This document shows, in pieces, positions 1 to 7,554 of a stretch of 20,894 bases of DNA. This stretch comes from JBFKAV01 sp041621405. GTDB taxonomy: Bacteria; Pseudomonadota; Alphaproteobacteria; Rhodobacterales; Rhodobacteraceae. A program made the position numbers and the translations under genes. Each line of letters begins with the position of its first letter. Position 1 is the first letter of the stretch. The stretch is from contig JBFKAV010000046.1 of the NCBI GenBank assembly GCA_041621405.1, forward strand, positions 1-20,894, in the 5' to 3' direction. A model generated the notes under the pieces. The model did not search any database. It was not told the DNA's origin and saw nothing but the letters and a program-made list of their open reading frames with translations.

Positions 1-386
1 AGGTAGACCGCCGCGATCACCGCCTCCATCGCGTCGCCGAGAAGCGCCTCCTTGCGCCGCCCGCCGGTCATCGTCTCCGAGCGGCCGAGCTTCAGCACTT
101 CGCCGACGTCCACCTCGCGCGCCACCTCGGCGCAAATCTCCTTGCGCACCAGCGCGTTGAATCGCGGCGCGAGCTGGCCCTCGGTGGCGGAGCGGTCGGC
201 GGCAAGCAGCGCCTCGGCCATCACCAGCCCCAGAACCCGGTCGCCGAGGAATTCGAGCCGCTGGTTGTCGGGCCGCGAGGCGCTGGCGAGCGAGGCATGG
301 GTCAGCGCGCGGATCAGAAGCTCGGGGCGGGTGAAGTCGTGCCCGATGCGGGCGGAGAACGCGCGGAGTTCGGCCGAAAGCTTCAC
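1..386 (-). CDS. rnc: Ribonuclease III, N-terminal part (runs off left edge)
   Basis: RNase III cleaves double-stranded RNA, including rRNA precursors and structured mRNAs, in the cytoplasm. The visible 128 codons hold the nuclease domain: the signature RLEFLGD near residues 42-48, and the second acidic cluster GDAMEA before the cut. These carry the metal-binding acidic residues of the family. The dsRNA-binding domain would lie beyond the window. The start is a GTG that overlaps the lepB stop (GTGA), so the two are translationally coupled; the protein begins VKLSAELRAF. The gene is the last visible member of the acpS-lepB-rnc group, the usual order in Rhodobacteraceae, where era often follows. 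Identity is secure; only the 3' end is missing. Confidence 0.95.
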   Translation of the reverse strand, partial: MKLSAELRAFSARIGHDFTRPELLIRALTHASLASASRPDNQRLEFLGDRVLGLVMAEALLAADRSATEGQLAPRFNALVRKEICAEVAREVDVGEVLKLGRSETMTGGRRKEALLGDAMEAVIAAVY

Positions 387-1177
387 TCGATGCCCTTGAA
401 GAAGCGGTCCGCCCGCCAGGTCCAGAAGAAAAACATCGACCGCCCGGCCGAGGAGAACATGATCCGGTCGGCGCGCCCGATCAGGTACTCCGCCGGGACA
501 AAGCCGACGCCGCCGACGGCGCGGTCGTAGCGGCTGTCCTGGCTGTTGTCGCGATTGTCGCCCATGAAGAAATAGTGCCCCTCGGGCACCGTGAAGACGG
601 GCGTATTGTCGCCGAATCCGGCCTCGATGTTCAGCACATCATGCGTCCGCCCGCCCGGCAGCGTCTCGCGGAAGCGCGACTTGGTGCACTGGCCGCCCAG
701 CGGCACCGGCGCGTTCTCGCAGCGCGGGTAGCTGCCCACCGGCCCCTGCTTCTCGTAGGTCTCGGCAAACGTGCCCGCGGGCACCGTCGGCACCGCCTCG
801 CCGTTCAGCTGCAGGACCCCGTCGACAACCTGGACCCGGTCGCCCGGCAGGCCGATTAGCCGCTTGATGAAGTCCGAGCCGTTCACCGGATGGCGGAACA
901 CCACCACGTCGCCGCGCTCGGGCTCCGAGGCGAGGATCCGGCCCGAGATCGGGCAGATCCCGAACGGGCAGGAATAGCGCGAATAGCCGTAGGCCATCTT
1001 GTTGACGAACAGGAAGTCGCCGATGAGCAGCGTGTCCTTCATCGAGCCGGAGGGAATCCAGAACGGCTGGAAGAACAGGGTGCGGAACACCCCGGCGATC
1101 AGAAGCGCGTAGACGATCGTCTTGACCGTCTCCCACCAGCCGTCCCTGCGCTCGGCCCTGCTCGCCATCATGTTCAC
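383..1177 (-). CDS. lepB: Signal peptidase I
   Basis: Leader peptidase removes signal peptides from exported proteins at the periplasmic face of the inner membrane. One N-terminal membrane segment lies at about residues 17-36. The catalytic serine is S45 in IPSGSM, the general-base lysine is K105 in FIKRLIGLPGD, and the conserved GDNRDNSQDSRY box is at 206-217. The length of about 264 residues is normal for alphaproteobacteria. The frame opens at a GTG (1177), but AGGTGA lies five bases before an ATG at 1171, so the ATG is the more likely start and the protein would be two residues shorter. The gene lies 84 bases downstream of acpS and overlaps rnc by 4 bases. A short cysteine-containing insert (SRYSCPFGIC) follows the first box. 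Confidence 0.96.
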   Translation of the reverse strand: MNMMASRAERRDGWWETVKTIVYALLIAGVFRTLFFQPFWIPSGSMKDTLLIGDFLFVNKMAYGYSRYSCPFGICPISGRILASEPERGDVVVFRHPVNGSDFIKRLIGLPGDRVQVVDGVLQLNGEAVPTVPAGTFAETYEKQGPVGSYPRCENAPVPLGGQCTKSRFRETLPGGRTHDVLNIEAGFGDNTPVFTVPEGHYFFMGDNRDNSQDSRYDRAVGGVGFVPAEYLIGRADRIMFSSAGRSMFFFWTWRADRFFKGIE

Positions 1178-1261
1178 CTGCCTCTGTCCGGGTCCGGCGG
1201 TTCATGGGCGCGGCGCCGGCGCGAGTCAAGCGGCGCCGCGGTCACCGGCGCCTGCCGGCGG

Positions 1262-1666
1262 TCACGATTTCACCGGGCGTGCCTCGATTACGACGAAGGC
1301 CTGCGCCCAGGGATGGTCGTCGGTCAGCGAGACATGCACCACCGCCTCGAACCCCTCGGGCGTCATCTCGCGCAGGCGCTCGGCCGCCCAGCCGGTGAGT
1401 CGCATCACAGGCTGGCCGGACCTGAGGTTGATCACCCCCATGTCCTTCCAAGCGATCCCCATCCTGAGCCCGGTGCCCAAGGCCTTCGAGCAGGCCTCCT
1501 TGGCCGCCCAGCGCTTGGCATAGGTCCCAGCCACGTCGCGGCGCCGCTCGGCCTTCCTCTGCTCCACCTCCGTGAAGACCCGGTTCTTGAACCGGTCGCC
1601 GAAGCGCGCCAGCGTGCCCTCGATCCTCTCGATATTGGCCAGGTCGGTGCCGATGCCGAGGATCAT
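1262..1666 (-). CDS. acpS: Holo-[acyl-carrier-protein] synthase
   Basis: AcpS transfers 4'-phosphopantetheine from CoA to the serine of apo-ACP and so activates fatty acid synthesis. The 134-residue protein begins MILGIGTDL, with the metal-binding Asp at position 8, and has the second signature KRWAAKEACSKALGTG with Glu57. Both match the family and its usual length. An open frame extends seven codons upstream to 1687, but the ATG at 1666 is preceded by GGAGTG at good spacing and gives the family's normal N-terminus. In relatives acpS directly follows pdxJ. Here about 950 bases and an opposite-strand gene intervene, so acpS probably has its own promoter in 1667-1876. I see only weak candidates there, such as TTGATC with a poor -10. 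Confidence 0.95.
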   Translation of the reverse strand: MILGIGTDLANIERIEGTLARFGDRFKNRVFTEVEQRKAERRRDVAGTYAKRWAAKEACSKALGTGLRMGIAWKDMGVINLRSGQPVMRLTGWAAERLREMTPEGFEAVVHVSLTDDHPWAQAFVVIEARPVKS

Positions 1667-1804
1667 CGCCGGCACTCCGGGCGACACGGGGCAGAGGGTC
1701 GAAACGGAAGCGTCATGCTCGGGGCCCTGCGGGACTGCATGGCACCACCTAACGGCGCGCCAAACGCGAGATCAACCGCCCGCACCCTGAACGGCGCAGC
1801 TTTT

Positions 1805-1836
1805 GCCTTGACATCGCAAGGCCACGGCGCCTGTTT
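1805..1836 (+). promoter_or_regulatory. Possible promoter and operator before the secreted-protein gene
   Basis: A perfect -35 hexamer TTGACA lies at 1808-1813, but the -10 position 17 bases on (CTGTTT) is poor. The -35 sits within a perfect inverted repeat, GCCTTG (1805-1810) and CAAGGC (1817-1822), which could be a protein-binding site. It lies about 40-70 bases before the ATG at 1877 and also upstream of acpS on the other strand. This is suggestive only. Confidence 0.25.
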
Positions 1837-1876
1837 GGGCGCGGGCAACGCCGAGCCCGAAGACGAAGGTGCCTTG

Positions 1877-2386
1877 ATGAATCTCCCCGCCGTCGCCGCC
1901 GCCGCCGCGCTCGCCGTCCTCCTCGCCGCCCCACTCCGCGCCGACCCGCTGGAGGACGCCCGCGCCGCCTACCTCGCCGTCTGGAACGAAACGCCGCTCG
2001 CGGTCCGCACGGCGGTATTCGTCACCGGCCCGGCGGCCGGCTACGGGCTCCAGGAGGAGCGCGGCTCCAACGCTTTCGGGATCGGCGAGCCGATCCACAT
2101 CTACCTCGAGCCCGTGGGCTACGGCTGGGAAGAGGAGGGCGGGATCAACCGCTTCGGAATGGATATCGGCCTGCGCATCCTCACACCCGAGGCCCAGGAG
2201 CTCTTCGCCCAGGAGAGCTTTCTCAACCTCACCACGCAGTCGGCCGCGATGCCGACCGAGTTCTTCGGCAATGTCACGCTGAACCTCAGCGGGCTGACAT
2301 CGGGCAGCTATGTGCTCGAACTCGTGCTCGACGACATCGCCTCCGACGAGACCGCCACCGTGGCGATGCCGATCGAGGTGCGCTAG
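1877..2386 (+). CDS. Secreted beta-rich protein of unknown function
   Basis: I do not recognise a named function. The 169-residue product begins with a clear signal peptide: a short N-terminus, then a long Ala/Leu/Val core ending near LRA at about residue 22. The mature part is acidic and looks like an all-beta domain. It alternates hydrophobic residues, has a GYG-containing stretch followed by FGIGEPIHIYLEPVGYGW, and ends with GSYVLELVLDDI...TATVAMPIEV, an Ig-like pattern. No cysteines or enzyme motif are visible. My impression is that similar proteins exist in other alphaproteobacteria, but that is recall, not a search. The ATG at 1877 follows AAGGTG at good spacing. The gene stands alone on the plus strand between pdxJ and acpS. 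The 228 bases after it (2387-2614) hold nothing I can identify. Confidence 0.8.
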   Translation: MNLPAVAAAAALAVLLAAPLRADPLEDARAAYLAVWNETPLAVRTAVFVTGPAAGYGLQEERGSNAFGIGEPIHIYLEPVGYGWEEEGGINRFGMDIGLRILTPEAQELFAQESFLNLTTQSAAMPTEFFGNVTLNLSGLTSGSYVLELVLDDIASDETATVAMPIEVR

Positions 2387-2614
2387 AGCGCGGCCGGGTT
2401 CCGAAGGGGCAGACGGCCAGCCCCGGGGGCGAGGCGTTTCGGGCCGCGGCATTGCCCGACCCTGAAGCGCCCCGCCAAGATGGAAGTCCGGGCCGTCCTG
2501 GCGATGCCCGAGCGGCGCGACGAGGCTCCGCGCATGGCCCGGAACCGCGCCCGGTATCATCACCGCCGATCTGGTCGTTTGGTGCGCCTGCAGCTTCGCG
2601 CGACCGCGCCCGGA

Positions 2615-3355
2615 TTAGCCGCGCGCCTCGTCCATCAGCCGGCGCATCTCGGCGATCGCCGGGCCGAGGCCGCGGAAGATTGCCTCGCCGATCAGGAAAT
2701 GGCCGATGTTGAGCTCCACCACCTGCGGCAGCGCGGCGATCGGCCCCACCGTGTCGTAGGTCAGCCCGTGCCCGGCGTGGACCTCGAGCCCGAGGTCGTG
2801 GGCCAGGGCCGCCATCTCGGTCAGCCGCGCGAGCTCGGCGTCGCGCGCCTGATGCCGCCCCTCGGCATGGGCGTCGCAATAGGCACCGGTGTGCAGTTCC
2901 ACCACCGCCGCGCCGATCCGGTGCGCCGCCTCCACCTGCCTCGCGTCGGCGGCGATGAAGATCGAGACCCGGGCGCCGGCGTCCCTGAGCGGCGCGATGA
3001 AATGCGCCAGCCGGTTCTCTTCGCGGGCCACGTCGAGCCCGCCCTCGGTGGTGCGTTCCTCGCGCCGCTCGGGCACGATGCAGACCGCGTGCGGCCGGTG
3101 GCGGAGCGCGATCTTCTGCATCTCCGCGGTCGCCGCCATCTCCAGGTTCAGGGGTAGCGAAAGCGCTGCCATCAGGTTGTCGATGTCGGTGTCGGAGATG
3201 TGGCGGCGGTCTTCCCTAAGATGCGCGGTGATGCCGTCGGCGCCGGCCTCCTCGGCCAGCTCCGCGGCCCGAACCGGATCGGGATAGACCGAGCCGCGCG
3301 CGTTGCGCACCGTCGCCACGTGGTCGATGTTCACGCCGAGCCTGAGCTTCGCCAT
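2615..3355 (-). CDS. pdxJ: Pyridoxine 5'-phosphate synthase
   Basis: PdxJ condenses 1-deoxy-D-xylulose 5-phosphate with 3-amino-2-oxopropyl phosphate to make pyridoxine 5'-phosphate, the last ring-forming step of DXP-dependent vitamin B6 synthesis. The 246-residue protein is a (beta/alpha)8 barrel opening with LRLGVNIDHVATVRNAR. The catalytic residues known from the E. coli enzyme fall at the same numbers: His45 and Arg47 in AHLREDRRH, Glu72 in NLEMAAT, and His193 in EVHAGHG. The start is 9 bases after the DUF2062 stop, with a G-rich ribosome site, so it is read as part of the rpoZ-rsh-DUF2062 run. In relatives acpS follows directly; here the run ends at pdxJ. Confidence 0.97.
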   Translation of the reverse strand: MAKLRLGVNIDHVATVRNARGSVYPDPVRAAELAEEAGADGITAHLREDRRHISDTDIDNLMAALSLPLNLEMAATAEMQKIALRHRPHAVCIVPERREERTTEGGLDVAREENRLAHFIAPLRDAGARVSIFIAADARQVEAAHRIGAAVVELHTGAYCDAHAEGRHQARDAELARLTEMAALAHDLGLEVHAGHGLTYDTVGPIAALPQVVELNIGHFLIGEAIFRGLGPAIAEMRRLMDEARG

Positions 3356-3364
3356 CCCTGCCCC

Positions 3365-4018
3365 CTACTGCGCCCTGTCCTGCTTCTTCTTCGCCGCGGC
3401 CCTGGCGCGGATCTGCGCCAGCTTCTCCTTCAGCCGACCCTTGCGGCGGTGCTGGTAGGCGGTCACCAGCGGGATCGTTACGTAGTAGCAGGCCGTCGCC
3501 GCGACGACACCGGGGAAGATGCCGCCGATCAGATAGGGGAAGAAGACCTCGTGATAAAACACGGCGAGCCCGTCCCAGTTCGCTTCGCGGCCGCTGAACA
3601 GCGCCAGGAAGTTGTCGTTGAGATCCCGCGCCGCCGCCGCGAAGTTCTGCAGGAACGAGCCGTGCTCGGCCTCCTCGAAGGTCCCCCCCAGAAGGAAATG
3701 GCCGGTCTGCAGCGAGACCACGCCGATCGGCACGTAGGTGAGCGGGTTGCCGAAGAAGGTGCCGATCGCCGAGGCCAGGATATTGCCCCTGATCGCCCAG
3801 GCGATCAGCGCCGCGCCGAAGAAATGCAGACCGAAGAACGGGGAGAAGCTGATGAACACGCCGGCCCAGATGCCGCGGGCGATCCGGTGCGGCGTGTCTG
3901 GCAGCCGGCGCAGCCGGTGCGTCACGTAATGGAAGGCACGCGTCCACCCGCCCCTCGGGTAGATCATTTCCCTGGCTACTTGCCAGGCGCCTCGCCTTTC
4001 GCGGCGCTTGAAGACCAC
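3365..4018 (-). CDS. DUF2062 membrane protein
   Basis: This integral membrane protein of unknown function belongs to the DUF2062 family. The product, 217 residues from the GTG at 4018, starts MVFKRRERR. It carries a basic, amphipathic N-terminus (about 1-45) and the conserved block HRIARGIWAGVFISFSPFFG with two membrane segments. A conserved FFGNPLTYVPIG motif follows, then a further hydrophobic hairpin near residues 150-185. The C-terminal tail is strongly basic (RRKGRLKEKL...KKK). The frame is open far upstream into rsh, but a strong purine-rich ribosome site (GGAGGAG) lies just before the GTG and 24 bases after the rsh stop, which fixes the start. It sits between rsh and pdxJ, its usual place in Rhodobacteraceae. 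No link to (p)ppGpp has been shown, to my knowledge. Confidence 0.85.
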   Translation of the reverse strand: MVFKRRERRGAWQVAREMIYPRGGWTRAFHYVTHRLRRLPDTPHRIARGIWAGVFISFSPFFGLHFFGAALIAWAIRGNILASAIGTFFGNPLTYVPIGVVSLQTGHFLLGGTFEEAEHGSFLQNFAAAARDLNDNFLALFSGREANWDGLAVFYHEVFFPYLIGGIFPGVVAATACYYVTIPLVTAYQHRRKGRLKEKLAQIRARAAAKKKQDRAQ

Positions 4019-4050
4019 CGCCACTCCTCCTCCCAGGCCCCCTCCCGGCC

Positions 4051-6168
4051 TCAAGGCTTGCGGCCGGATTCCCGATGCCGCTCGATATCCGCCACGTCGC
4101 TCTCCGCCTCCAGCGCCGTCATCACCCGGTGCAGGTGCTCGGCGTCGCGGAGGTCGACCTCCACCAGCAAACGATAGAAATCTGGCTTTCTGTCGACGAA
4201 ATGTAGGTCGGAGATATTGGCCTTCTGCTCGCCGATCAATGTGCAAATCCGTCCCAGCACGCCGGCGTCGTTGCGGATCGTCAGCATCAGCCGCACCGTA
4301 TGGACCGGCTTGTGACGTCCACCGGCCCACCCGAGATCCATCCAGCGCTCGGGCTGGTGCTCGAATTCCTCCAGCGTCGGGCAGTCGATGGCATGGACGA
4401 CGACGCCGCGGCCGCGCCAGGCGATGCCGACGATCCGCTCGCCCGGCACCGGCTGGCAGCACGACGCCCGCTCGAAGCCCTGGCCATGGGCCAGGCCCAC
4501 GACCGCCCGCGCCGGCTCGATCTCGTCGCCCTTGACCGAGGCGAGCTCGGGGTAGAGCTTCTCGACCACCTCGCGCGACGTCAGCTCCGCCGAGCCGAGC
4601 CGGGCCAGGAGCTCTTCGGCGCCGGGCAGCCCCATCGTGCGCGCGGCGGTCGCCAGCGCCTTCTCGGTCGCCTTCTTGCCGATGTTCTCGAAGGCAACGC
4701 GCGCCAGCTCCCGGCCGAGCTTGATGAACCGCTCGCGGTCCTCCTCGCGCAGGCTGCGCCGGATCGCCGCCTTGGCCCGCCCGGTCATGACCATGTCGAG
4801 CCAGGTCGCCTGCGGCCGCTGCCCCTCGGCGGTGATGATCTCCACCGACTGACCGTTCCTCAGCCGTGTCCAGAGCGGCACCCGCACGTGGTCGACCTTG
4901 GCGCCGACGCAGCTGTCGCCGATCCGGGTGTGGATCGCGTAGGCGAAGTCGAGCGGGGTGCCGCCCTTCGGCAGCTGCACCACCTCGCCCTTCGGCGTGA
5001 AGCAGAACACCTGGTCGGAATACATCTCGAGCTTGACGTGCTCGAGGAACTCGTCGTGGTCCTCGGTGTCGAACCGCTCGGTCAGCGAGGCGATCCAGCG
5101 CGCCGGATCGACCGCGAAGGGGTTTTTCGTGCGCACCCCGTCGCGGTAGGCCCAGTGCGCCGCCACCCCGGCCTCGGCCACCTCGTTCATCTGCTGGGTG
5201 CGGATCTGCACCTCGACGCGCTTGCCGTCGCGGCCCGAGACCGTGGTGTGGATCGAGCGGTAGCCGTTGGTCTTGGGCTGGCTGATGTAGTCCTTGAACC
5301 GGCCCGGCACCGCCCTCCAGCGGCGGTGGATGGCGCCGAGCACGCGGTAGCAGTCGACCTCTGTCTCGGTGATGATCCGGAAGCCGTAGATGTCAGAGAG
5401 CCGCGAGAAGCCCTGGTCCTTCTCCTGCATCTTGCGCCAGATCGAGTAGGGCTTCTTGGCGCGGCCGAAGACGTCGGCCTCGATGCCCTCCTTCTCCAGC
5501 TCGGCCCGGATGTCGCTGGTGATCTTGTTGATCACGTCGCCGGATTCGCGCTGCAGCGTGATGAACCGGCGGATGATCGAGTTCCGGCCCTCGGGGTTCA
5601 GCACCCTGAACGACAGGTCCTCCAGCTCCTCGCGCATAGATTGCATGCCCATCCGGCCCGCCAGCGGCGCGTAAATCTCCATCGTCTCGCGCGCCTTCTG
5701 CGCCTGCTTGGCCGGCGGCAGCGAGCGGATCGTGCGCATGTTGTGCAGCCGGTCGGCGAGCTTCACGAGGATCACCCGGAGATCCTTCGACATCGCCATG
5801 AACAGCTTGCGGAAGTTCTCCGCCTGCTTGGTCTCCGAGGAGCTGAGCTGCAGGTTGGTGAGCTTGGTCACGCCGTCGACCAGCTCGGCCACCTGGTGGC
5901 CGAACAGCTTCTCGACCTCGCCGTAGGTGCTCTTGGTGTCCTCGATCGTGTCGTGCAGGAGCGCGGTGACGATGGTGGAGTCGTCCAGCTGCTGCTCGGT
6001 CAGGATCGCAGCGACGGCCACGGGATGGGTGAAGTACGGCTCGCCGGAATAGCGCTTTTGGCCGTCATGCATGCGCATGCCGTAGCCGAACGCATCGCGC
6101 AGCATCGCCTCGTTGGTACGGGGGTTGTAGTTGCGGACGAGGGCGATCAGGTCCTCAGCGTCGATCAT
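4051..6168 (-). CDS. rsh: Bifunctional (p)ppGpp synthetase/hydrolase (RelA/SpoT homologue)
   Basis: This is the single long RSH enzyme typical of alphaproteobacteria; it makes and degrades the stringent-response alarmone (p)ppGpp. The N-terminal HD hydrolase looks active, with His48, HD at 72-73, ED at 76-77 and Asp139 in KLADRLHNM. The synthetase follows with GRAKKPYSIWRKM (235-247), SDIYGFRI (Asp259) and NGYRSIHTTV (301-310). The regulatory half has a TGS domain (about 383-450), a cysteine-containing SCCQPVPGERI segment and a C-terminal ACT domain (about 628-700). The length of 705 residues is normal. It lies 35 bases after rpoZ, across a perfect 8-bp hairpin, with GGTGAGG just before the ATG. 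Pairing with rpoZ fits, because omega takes part in ppGpp binding by RNA polymerase in many proteobacteria. Annotators may call it relA or spoT. Confidence 0.97.
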   Translation of the reverse strand: MIDAEDLIALVRNYNPRTNEAMLRDAFGYGMRMHDGQKRYSGEPYFTHPVAVAAILTEQQLDDSTIVTALLHDTIEDTKSTYGEVEKLFGHQVAELVDGVTKLTNLQLSSSETKQAENFRKLFMAMSKDLRVILVKLADRLHNMRTIRSLPPAKQAQKARETMEIYAPLAGRMGMQSMREELEDLSFRVLNPEGRNSIIRRFITLQRESGDVINKITSDIRAELEKEGIEADVFGRAKKPYSIWRKMQEKDQGFSRLSDIYGFRIITETEVDCYRVLGAIHRRWRAVPGRFKDYISQPKTNGYRSIHTTVSGRDGKRVEVQIRTQQMNEVAEAGVAAHWAYRDGVRTKNPFAVDPARWIASLTERFDTEDHDEFLEHVKLEMYSDQVFCFTPKGEVVQLPKGGTPLDFAYAIHTRIGDSCVGAKVDHVRVPLWTRLRNGQSVEIITAEGQRPQATWLDMVMTGRAKAAIRRSLREEDRERFIKLGRELARVAFENIGKKATEKALATAARTMGLPGAEELLARLGSAELTSREVVEKLYPELASVKGDEIEPARAVVGLAHGQGFERASCCQPVPGERIVGIAWRGRGVVVHAIDCPTLEEFEHQPERWMDLGWAGGRHKPVHTVRLMLTIRNDAGVLGRICTLIGEQKANISDLHFVDRKPDFYRLLVEVDLRDAEHLHRVMTALEAESDVADIERHRESGRKP

Positions 6169-6183
6169 CCCTCACCAGCCCGG

Positions 6184-6205
6184 AAGGCCGCGGAAAAGCG
6201 GCCTT
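6184..6205 (-). repeat. Intercistronic hairpin between rpoZ and rsh
   Basis: A perfect 8-bp stem, AAGGCCGC with GCGGCCTT and a 6-base loop (TTTTCC on the minus strand), starts in the rpoZ stop codon and ends 15 bases before the rsh start. No U-run follows. It is therefore more likely an mRNA-stability or partial-attenuation element than a full terminator. Confidence 0.55.
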
Positions 6206-6557
6206 ACTTCATCTCCTGCGCTTCCATCAGCGCCCGCAGCAGTTTCTCTTCCGAAAGGTCGTCGTGCTGCGGCCGGTCGGCCTCGGCGCTCATCAGAAGG
6301 GCCATCGCGTCCTCTTCCGGCTCATCCACCTCGATCTGGGTCTGGTGGCTTGCGATCATCCGCTCGCGTACGTCGTCGGCGCCTTGCGTCTCGTCGGCCA
6401 GCTCGCGCAGCGCCACCACCGGGTTCTTGTCGTTGTCGCGGTCGATGGTGATCGGCGCACCCGAGGCGATCTCGCGGGCGCGGTGCGAGGCGAGCATCAC
6501 GATCTCGAAACGGTTCGGGACCTTGTCAACGACATCTTCCACCGTCACGCGGGCCAT
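6204..6557 (-). CDS. rpoZ: RNA polymerase omega subunit
   Basis: Omega helps assemble and stabilise core RNA polymerase by clamping beta-prime. The 117-residue protein starts MARVTVEDVVDKVPNRFEIV. It has the family's conserved ASHRAREIASG and the DNDKNPVVALRELA segment, followed by the longer acidic C-terminal tail usual in Rhodobacteraceae. The ATG is preceded by GGAGAG. It is the first gene after the promoter at 6594-6622 and leads into rsh, so polymerase assembly and alarmone metabolism share one transcript start. Confidence 0.96.
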   Translation of the reverse strand: MARVTVEDVVDKVPNRFEIVMLASHRAREIASGAPITIDRDNDKNPVVALRELADETQGADDVRERMIASHQTQIEVDEPEEDAMALLMSAEADRPQHDDLSEEKLLRALMEAQEMK

Positions 6558-6593
6558 CAGGTCTCTCCAATTCGCTGGGAAGCCGGAACCGCC

Positions 6594-6622
6594 TATGTAA
6601 GCCGAGACTTTTCGCTTGACAA
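6594..6622 (-). promoter_or_regulatory. Sigma70-type promoter for rpoZ-rsh-DUF2062-pdxJ
   Basis: On the minus strand TTGTCA (6622-6617) and TACATA (6599-6594) are separated by exactly 17 bases. Transcription would start near 6587 and leave a leader of about 30 bases before the rpoZ ATG. This is the best promoter match I found in the window, but it rests on consensus alone. Confidence 0.6.
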
Positions 6623-6868
6623 GGCCCGATTCCGCGATCGAGAAGAGCCGCGCGCCCTCGGCCGGGGGGCAGCCCGGGACGCTCCGGGTGCGCGGTCAAT
6701 CTATGCATTTTCGCACAACCTTGTGTATAAGAACGGAAGGCAACGCAGGCCCGCCGCGCCTTGCGCGCTATTCTTGAGCCTTTATCTTTTTTCGAACGAA
6801 CGCCGTGGCATCCTATCCGCCCACTCACGGATCATTTCGGGCCACGCGGTCGATTGAAAGGAAGTTTT
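6623..6868. other. Non-coding upstream region of the NYN gene
   Basis: Together with the rpoZ promoter this forms the only gene-free stretch of more than 300 bases in the window (6558-6868). A small palindrome, CACAA-CC-TTGTG (6714-6725), directly abuts a -10-like TATAAG (6726-6731) on the plus strand. The matching -35 (near 6703) is poor. An AT-rich patch with a T6 run lies around 6776-6795. The NYN reading frame is open back to 6761, but the start at 6869 is better supported. No RNA gene is evident. Confidence 0.4.
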
Positions 6869-7447
6869 ATGTTCTATCGAGATGAACGGCTGGCGCTGTT
6901 TATTGACGGCTCCAACCTCTATGCCGCGGCCAAGGCGCTTGGCTTCGACATCGACTACAAGCTTCTCCGACAGGAGTTCATGCGCCGCGGCAAGCTCCTG
7001 CGCGCCTTCTACTACACCGCGCTTCTCGAGAGCGAGGACTACTCGCCGATCCGGCCGCTGGTGGACTGGCTGCACTACAACGGCTTCACCATGCGCACCA
7101 AGCCGGCGAAGGAGTACACCGACAGCATGGGCCGCCGGAAGGTGAAGGGGAACATGGACATCGAGCTCACCGTCGATGCCCTCGAACTCGCGCCCCGGCT
7201 CGACCACATGGTGCTGTTCTCCGGCGACGGCGACTTCAAGCCCTTGGTCGAGAGCCTGCAGCGCCAGGGCGTGCGGGTGTCGGTGGTCTCCACCATCCGC
7301 TCCTCACCGCCGATGATCGCCGACGAGCTCCGCCGCCAGGCCGACAACTTCATCGAGCTCGACGAGCTGCGCGAGGTGATCGGCCGGCCACCGCGCGAGA
7401 ACCACCGGTCCGAGCGCGAGGAAGCCACGGTCGGCGACGGCGACTGA
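6869..7447 (+). CDS. NYN-domain (LabA-like, PIN-fold) protein
   Basis: NYN domains are PIN-like nuclease folds that use clustered aspartates to bind a metal and usually act on RNA. Nearly the whole 192-residue protein is the domain. It shows ALFIDGSNLY (Asp13), KGNMDIELTVDAL (Asp97, Asp103) and LFSGDGDFKPLVE (Asp120, Asp122), so every expected acidic position is present. The charged tail after residue 170 looks disordered. This matches the widespread LabA/DUF88 family of alphaproteobacteria, whose substrate is unknown. The ATG at 6869 has AAGGAAG at good spacing; an upstream in-frame ATG at 6761 lacks support. The gene diverges from rpoZ, and ispH follows on the same strand after 107 bases and a hairpin. 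Confidence 0.9.
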   Translation: MFYRDERLALFIDGSNLYAAAKALGFDIDYKLLRQEFMRRGKLLRAFYYTALLESEDYSPIRPLVDWLHYNGFTMRTKPAKEYTDSMGRRKVKGNMDIELTVDALELAPRLDHMVLFSGDGDFKPLVESLQRQGVRVSVVSTIRSSPPMIADELRRQADNFIELDELREVIGRPPRENHRSEREEATVGDGD

Positions 7448-7488
7448 CGTCTCCCGCCACGCGGCGCAAGCGCGCCCCGGCGGCTCAA

Positions 7489-7514
7489 GGCGCGTCCCGA
7501 GGGGTGGACGCGCC
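7489..7514. repeat. Perfect 9-bp inverted repeat before ispH
   Basis: GGCGCGTCC (7489-7497) and GGACGCGCC (7506-7514) form a perfect stem with an 8-base loop. They lie between the NYN stop and the ispH ATG at 7555. A second smaller stem, GGCGC/GCGCC, lies just upstream. No T-run follows on the plus strand, so this is either a weak terminator or a leader structure. Confidence 0.5.
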
Positions 7515-7554
7515 GGCGGCCAGGGCTTACCTCTGCGCCAGCCGGAGACCGACG

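Noticed and set aside
890..1876. Plus-strand extension of the secreted-protein frame back to position 890
   Set aside because: The frame is open by chance across acpS and lepB. A signal peptide and ribosome site place the true start at 1877.
2387..2614. Possible remnant gene or terminator after the secreted-protein gene
   Set aside because: No clear stem with a T-run and no recognisable protein fragment in any frame.
4300..6600. 766-codon plus-strand open frame antisense to rsh and rpoZ
   Set aside because: It is a shadow of a very GC-rich gene: the opposite strand encodes a complete RSH enzyme with every motif, while this frame gives low-complexity Leu/Arg/Asp/His-rich sequence.
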